Source: Deltaproteobacteria bacterium
GTDB taxonomy: Bacteria > Desulfobacterota > DSM-4660 > Desulfatiglandales > Desulfatiglandaceae
Direction of reading: 5' to 3'
NCBI GenBank assembly: GCA_019307645.1
Contig: JAFDJF010000058.1
Span: 1 to 8,437, forward strand
DNA: 8,437 nt
The notes beneath the pieces are model-generated. The model ran no database searches and was not told the origin of the DNA. It saw only the letters and a program-made list of their open reading frames with translations. Below, piece after piece: positions 6,260 to 8,437 of this stretch; positions within the stretch are counted from its first letter, which is position 1, and each line of letters starts with the position of its first letter. The position numbers and the translations under genes were made by a program.

Positions 6260-7630
6260 GTGCCTGAGATCATGGAAAAAGAACTGAAGCAATTGAAGAA
6301 GATGCGTTCCGAGGCTGAAGAAATATTTATGCATTGTCTCCGGGCTGTTGACCCATTCCAGGCAGTAAAGAATTTCATTCACGTTGAAGGGGACCGCCTC
6401 ATCCTTGGAACGAAAGGGAATCCTAAAACCAAACTTAATATGACCGAGTTTGATCGCATTTCCCTCGTTGGTGCGGGAAAGGCAACGGCCCCCATGGCCA
6501 AAGCCATTGAAGATTTGCTCGGAGAAAGAATCCAGAAAGGGATCATCAACGTCAAGTACGGATTTACTGAGGACCTTGTGTTCACTGAGGTCATCGAGGC
6601 CGGCCATCCTGTGCCAGACGAAAATGGTGTGAAAGGGACCCAAAAGATCCTTGATCTTTTGCATGGTGCCGGCGAGAAAGACCTGATTTTTTCTGTCATA
6701 TCAGGCGGTGGATCTGCGCTGCTCCCCCACCCTGGAAAAAATATAACGCTTTCGGAAAAACAGGAAATCACCAGGCTGCTTCTGGCTTGCGGGGCCAGCA
6801 TCGATGAAATCAACGCTGTTAGAAAACACATCGCCTCTTCCAAGGGGGGGCAGATGGCAAGAGCAGCTTTCCCGGCCACTGTTGTCAACCTCATGCTTTC
6901 CGATGTGGTGGGAGACAAAATGGATGTGATTGCCTCAGGGCCTTTTGTTCCTGATAGCTCTACGTTCAAGGACGTCGAGGCAATCTTCAGGAAATATGAT
7001 CTGGATGATATTCCCGCTTCGATCCGTGAACACCTGAAGGCGGGCCTGGAAGGTCGAATCCCCGAAACACCCAAAGAGGATGACGCCATATTCGACCGTG
7101 TATTCAATTTTATCGTGGGAAGTAACATCATGGCCCTGGAAACAGCCAGTGAAAAGGCAAAAGAGCTGGGTTATGAAACGCTCATCCTCTCCTCCATGGT
7201 GGAGGGCGAAACAAGAGAAGTGGCGCTGGTTCACACGGCTATAGCCAAGGAGATTGTCAAAACCAGCAGACCCATCCCGCCACCGGCATGTATCATTTCC
7301 GGAGGGGAAACCACAGTGACCATCCGGGGTGATGGTCTCGGCGGAAGAAACCAGGAGTTCGGCCTGGCTGCTTGTCTTGACCTCGTGGGGCTTCCGCCTC
7401 GAGTTGTCGTACTATGCGGCGGCTCTGACGGAAATGATGGTCCCACAAATGCAGCAGGCGCCGTGGTAGACCCTTTTACGGTGACCAGAGGAAAAGAAGC
7501 AGGCATTTCGGCCGCAGACTATCTGAAGAATAATGACGCGTATCACTTCCTTGAAAAGACTCAAGACCTCCTCATGACAGGACCCACGAACACGAATGTC
7601 ATGGATGTGAGGCTGATCCTGGTGAGGTAA
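6260..7630 (+). CDS. Glycerate 2-kinase, MOFRL/GckA family
   Basis: Cytoplasmic enzyme predicted to phosphorylate D-glycerate with ATP to give 2-phosphoglycerate, feeding glycolysis from serine, glyoxylate or hydroxypyruvate routes. The 456 residues match the family. The N-terminal glycerate-kinase domain (about 15-260) contains GAGKAT (71-76, with conserved Lys74), SGGGSALLPHP (148-158), NAVRKHIASSKGGQ (185-198) and LSDVVGD...ASGP (213-228). The C-terminal MOFRL domain (about 340-450) contains SGGETTVT (347-354), GGRNQEF, GGSDGNDGPTNAAGA (387-401) and MTGPTNTNVMD (439-449). Start is uncertain: GTG 6260 has only GAGAG six bases upstream, and ATG 6272 (MEKELKQL) has TAGGG at 11 bases; an in-frame stop at 6248-6250 limits the choice to these two. 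Relatives are often labelled hydroxypyruvate reductase (TtuD) in databases, but the motifs fit the kinase. It contains a G7 run at 6844-6850 yet stays in frame. Confidence 0.92.
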   Translation: MPEIMEKELKQLKKMRSEAEEIFMHCLRAVDPFQAVKNFIHVEGDRLILGTKGNPKTKLNMTEFDRISLVGAGKATAPMAKAIEDLLGERIQKGIINVKYGFTEDLVFTEVIEAGHPVPDENGVKGTQKILDLLHGAGEKDLIFSVISGGGSALLPHPGKNITLSEKQEITRLLLACGASIDEINAVRKHIASSKGGQMARAAFPATVVNLMLSDVVGDKMDVIASGPFVPDSSTFKDVEAIFRKYDLDDIPASIREHLKAGLEGRIPETPKEDDAIFDRVFNFIVGSNIMALETASEKAKELGYETLILSSMVEGETREVALVHTAIAKEIVKTSRPIPPPACIISGGETTVTIRGDGLGGRNQEFGLAACLDLVGLPPRVVVLCGGSDGNDGPTNAAGAVVDPFTVTRGKEAGISAADYLKNNDAYHFLEKTQDLLMTGPTNTNVMDVRLILVR

Positions 7631-7651
7631 TCTGTTTCGATAAGCGGGCAT

Positions 7652-7676
7652 TCGCATCATCAAGATGGAGATGCGA
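7652..7676 (+). other. Inverted repeat 22 bases after the kinase stop
   Basis: TCGCATC (7652-7658) and GATGCGA (7670-7676) pair perfectly over 7 bp with an 11-base loop. No T-tract follows, so an intrinsic terminator is unlikely. It could mark an mRNA 3' end or an RNA-stabilising hairpin, or be chance. Confidence 0.3.
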
Positions 7677-7881
7677 CAGGGGCGACATGTGGGATGCTGG
7701 CCCGATACCTTACCCTTGACCTGCTATAGCGAGCGCTACCCCTGCAGCTTGTCGGCGCCCTGAAAAAGATTGGACAACACTTGGCTGAAAAGGTCGGGGT
7801 GCCTGTCAGAATCAGCGCAACCATGGTCCGGGCCAGACTCGCCGAAACGAACAGCGGCTATGAGCGGCAGCAAGTTGCTGA

Positions 7882-8052
7882 AGTTCAGGCCATGACGTGG
7901 GAAAGATCGATGGGAAGTACGGCTCCAAAACGGCAAAGGCCATTAAGGCTTTTCAGAAAGAACACCAGCTCAAGGTTGATGGAAAATTGTCGGAAAGCCT
8001 GTTGGAAAGGGTTAAAGCGGCGGGCGCCTCGACTGGGCAACAGACTCAATAG
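7882..8052 (+). pseudogene. Broken peptidoglycan-binding domain remnant (PG_binding_1-like)
   Basis: In this frame, open from TGA 7879-7881 to TAG 8050-8052, the translation reads GHDVGKIDGKYGSKTAKAIK, then AFQKEHQLKVDGKLSESLLE and a short tail. This is the classic pattern of the three-helix peptidoglycan-binding domain of cell-wall hydrolases: G-x-D-x-G-x-IDGKYG-x-KT-x-xAI-x-xFQ-x-x-x-x-L-x-VDGK. No ATG or ribosome-binding site starts it; a GTG at 7897 falls inside the motif. The missing first helix appears in another frame just upstream: from ATG 7860 the codons give SGSKLLKF (7863-7886), so one frameshift near 7885-7888 would join them. I read it as the C-terminal end of a decayed secreted or lipoprotein wall-binding protein. 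Nothing catalytic is visible. A sequencing indel would be an alternative to decay. Confidence 0.6.
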
Positions 8053-8126
8053 CGGCAGTCCGGGAAATGCTCACGGAGTGAGGAACATGGCTGTGCCTTG
8101 ATGCCCTGCCTCACGAACCGACTTGA

Positions 8127-8333
8127 GCGAAATCTGTCGAAGTTCCGTCAGAAATTAAAGTCTCTCCCGAGATGAGCTATCTCGAGAAGAGAAAGGAAAG
8201 CACAGCTACTCCGAAGCAATCGCCCCCTGTAAAAGACACGCCCCCCGCAATGCTGCTGGAACACGGGTTCAAGGCACGAAACCTCTCCGGGGGCATGCTG
8301 TCACGTTTTCACACTTTCCTCTTAGTCAATTGA
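8127..8333 (+). pseudogene. Fragment resembling the C-terminal end of a rhodanese-like domain
   Basis: This frame is open from 8127 (preceding TGA 8124-8126) to TGA 8331-8333, with an internal ATG at 8172 that lacks a ribosome-binding site. The first ~40 residues are a polar stretch rich in Ser, Lys, Glu, Thr and Pro with no recognisable fold. Then comes AMLLEHGFKARNLSGGMLSR. This resembles the last helix and strand of rhodanese domains (A-x-x-L-x-x-x-GF-x-x-x-x-NLxGG), especially those at the end of FAD-dependent CoA-disulfide reductases. The catalytic Cys loop that should precede it is absent, and a run of Cs (8241-8246 region) sits at the junction. I read it as a gene scrap left by deletion. 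It is short, so chance resemblance remains possible. Confidence 0.4.
8161..8192 (+). other. Imperfect hairpin in the decayed region
   Basis: CGAGAT (8168-8173) pairs with ATCTCG (8179-8184) around the loop GAGCT. After a small internal loop, TCTCT (8161-8165) pairs with AGAGA (8188-8192). That gives 11 pairs in total. No T-run follows. Function is unknown. Confidence 0.3.
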
Positions 8334-8350
8334 ATGAGAGGGGTCTCTTC

Positions 8351-8375
8351 GTGGCAACCGATTGAAACGTGCCAC
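8351..8375. repeat. Inverted repeat GTGGCA/TGCCAC
   Basis: GTGGCA (8351-8356) and TGCCAC (8370-8375) are perfect 6-base inverted copies around a 13-base spacer that contains GATTGAAAC. It could be an operator-like site upstream of a gene starting at 8399 or 8421, or part of a solitary CRISPR-repeat-like word. Only one copy exists in the window. Confidence 0.25.
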
Positions 8376-8420
8376 TGATCATCTGAGTAGGAGTAACGAT
8401 GCTTCGTGGGAGGGCCATAG

Positions 8421-8437
8421 ATGATGAGCAGTCCTGA
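8421..8437 (+). CDS. Possible gene start cut by the window edge
   Basis: ATG ATG at 8421-8426 is preceded by GGGAGG (8408-8413) at seven bases and stays open to the window end (MMSSP). A competing start, ATG 8399, has an even better site (AGGAG 8389-8393, five bases away), but its frame closes after 12 codons at TGA 8435-8437. Two good ribosome-binding sites in 50 bases suggest that a real gene begins here. Product cannot be told. Confidence 0.25.

Larger units (their letters stand above)
7631..8437. other. Decayed, gene-poor region downstream of glycerate kinase
   Basis: No convincing intact gene is found on either strand over about 800 bases. Besides the remnants and hairpins listed separately, frame 7730-8101 is open for 123 codons (earliest start codon TTG 7781) with no ribosome-binding site. 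Its first part (QLVGALKKIGQHLAEKVGVP) looks protein-like, but its later part only shadows the peptidoglycan-binding remnant in another frame. CTCAC-GGA-GTGAG (8070-8082) is a further 5-bp hairpin, with CCTCAC again at 8109-8114. The mix of coding-like scraps in different frames fits gene decay. Confidence 0.45.

Noticed and set aside
6379..7131. 250-codon open frame on the minus strand
   Set aside because: It lies wholly inside the glycerate kinase gene, whose conserved motifs fit the plus strand. The minus translation is Ser/Pro/Arg-rich with no family motif.
7652..7676. Intrinsic terminator after glycerate kinase
   Set aside because: The hairpin is good but no T-run follows on the plus strand.
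7781..8101. 106-codon plus-strand frame as an independent gene
   Set aside because: It starts with TTG without a ribosome-binding site. Over 7882-8052 it is out of frame with the clear peptidoglycan-binding motif, and its C-terminal half is Arg/Ser-rich shadow sequence. It may include part of the decayed gene's upstream end but is not a gene as it stands.
8331..8437. CRISPR array
   Set aside because: Only one repeat-like word ends in GATTGAAAC. The positions where the next copies should begin, upstream or downstream, do not match.
7631..8437. tRNA, rRNA or insertion sequence in the 3' region
   Set aside because: No cloverleaf with a T-loop GTTCRA and acceptor stem, no rRNA-like segment, and no transposase motif or paired terminal repeats were found by eye.

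Overview
The window comes from a Gram-negative bacterium: it encodes a complete tripartite envelope efflux pump with an outer-membrane channel lipoprotein. Base composition looks moderate (near 50% GC by eye). The protein styles would suit Desulfobacterota or a related proteobacterial lineage, but no taxonomic marker is present, so this is only a guess.

Layout. Positions 1-135 are an edge stretch with no confident gene. Positions 136-6077 carry three co-directional genes in the order outer-membrane factor (NodT/OprM type), periplasmic adaptor lipoprotein (HlyD/AcrA type) and RND inner-membrane transporter (AcrB/HAE1 type). They are all on the + strand and very probably form one transcription unit. 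After a 182-base gap comes a full-length MOFRL-family glycerate 2-kinase (6260-7630). The last ~800 bases (7631-8437) hold no intact gene of convincing length. They contain a frame-broken peptidoglycan-binding-domain remnant, a piece resembling the end of a rhodanese domain, several inverted repeats, and possible start codons of a gene cut by the window edge.

How the genes work together. The RND protein would use the proton-motive force to move a hydrophobic or amphiphilic compound out of the inner membrane or periplasm. The adaptor links it to the outer-membrane channel, which opens to the outside. No regulator is present, so the substrate cannot be named. Glycerate kinase is a cytoplasmic carbon-metabolism enzyme with no obvious link to the pump; it may simply be the next gene.

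The most unusual observation lies between the pump genes. The adaptor-RND gap is completely bridged by two tiny reading frames whose starts and stops interlock (ATGA, GTGA, ATGA). The channel-adaptor gap is bridged by a third tiny frame that starts in a TAATG overlap and stops on the adaptor's ribosome-binding site. This could be a translational-coupling relay or chance. I found no clear new system such as a defence island, CRISPR array or mobile element.
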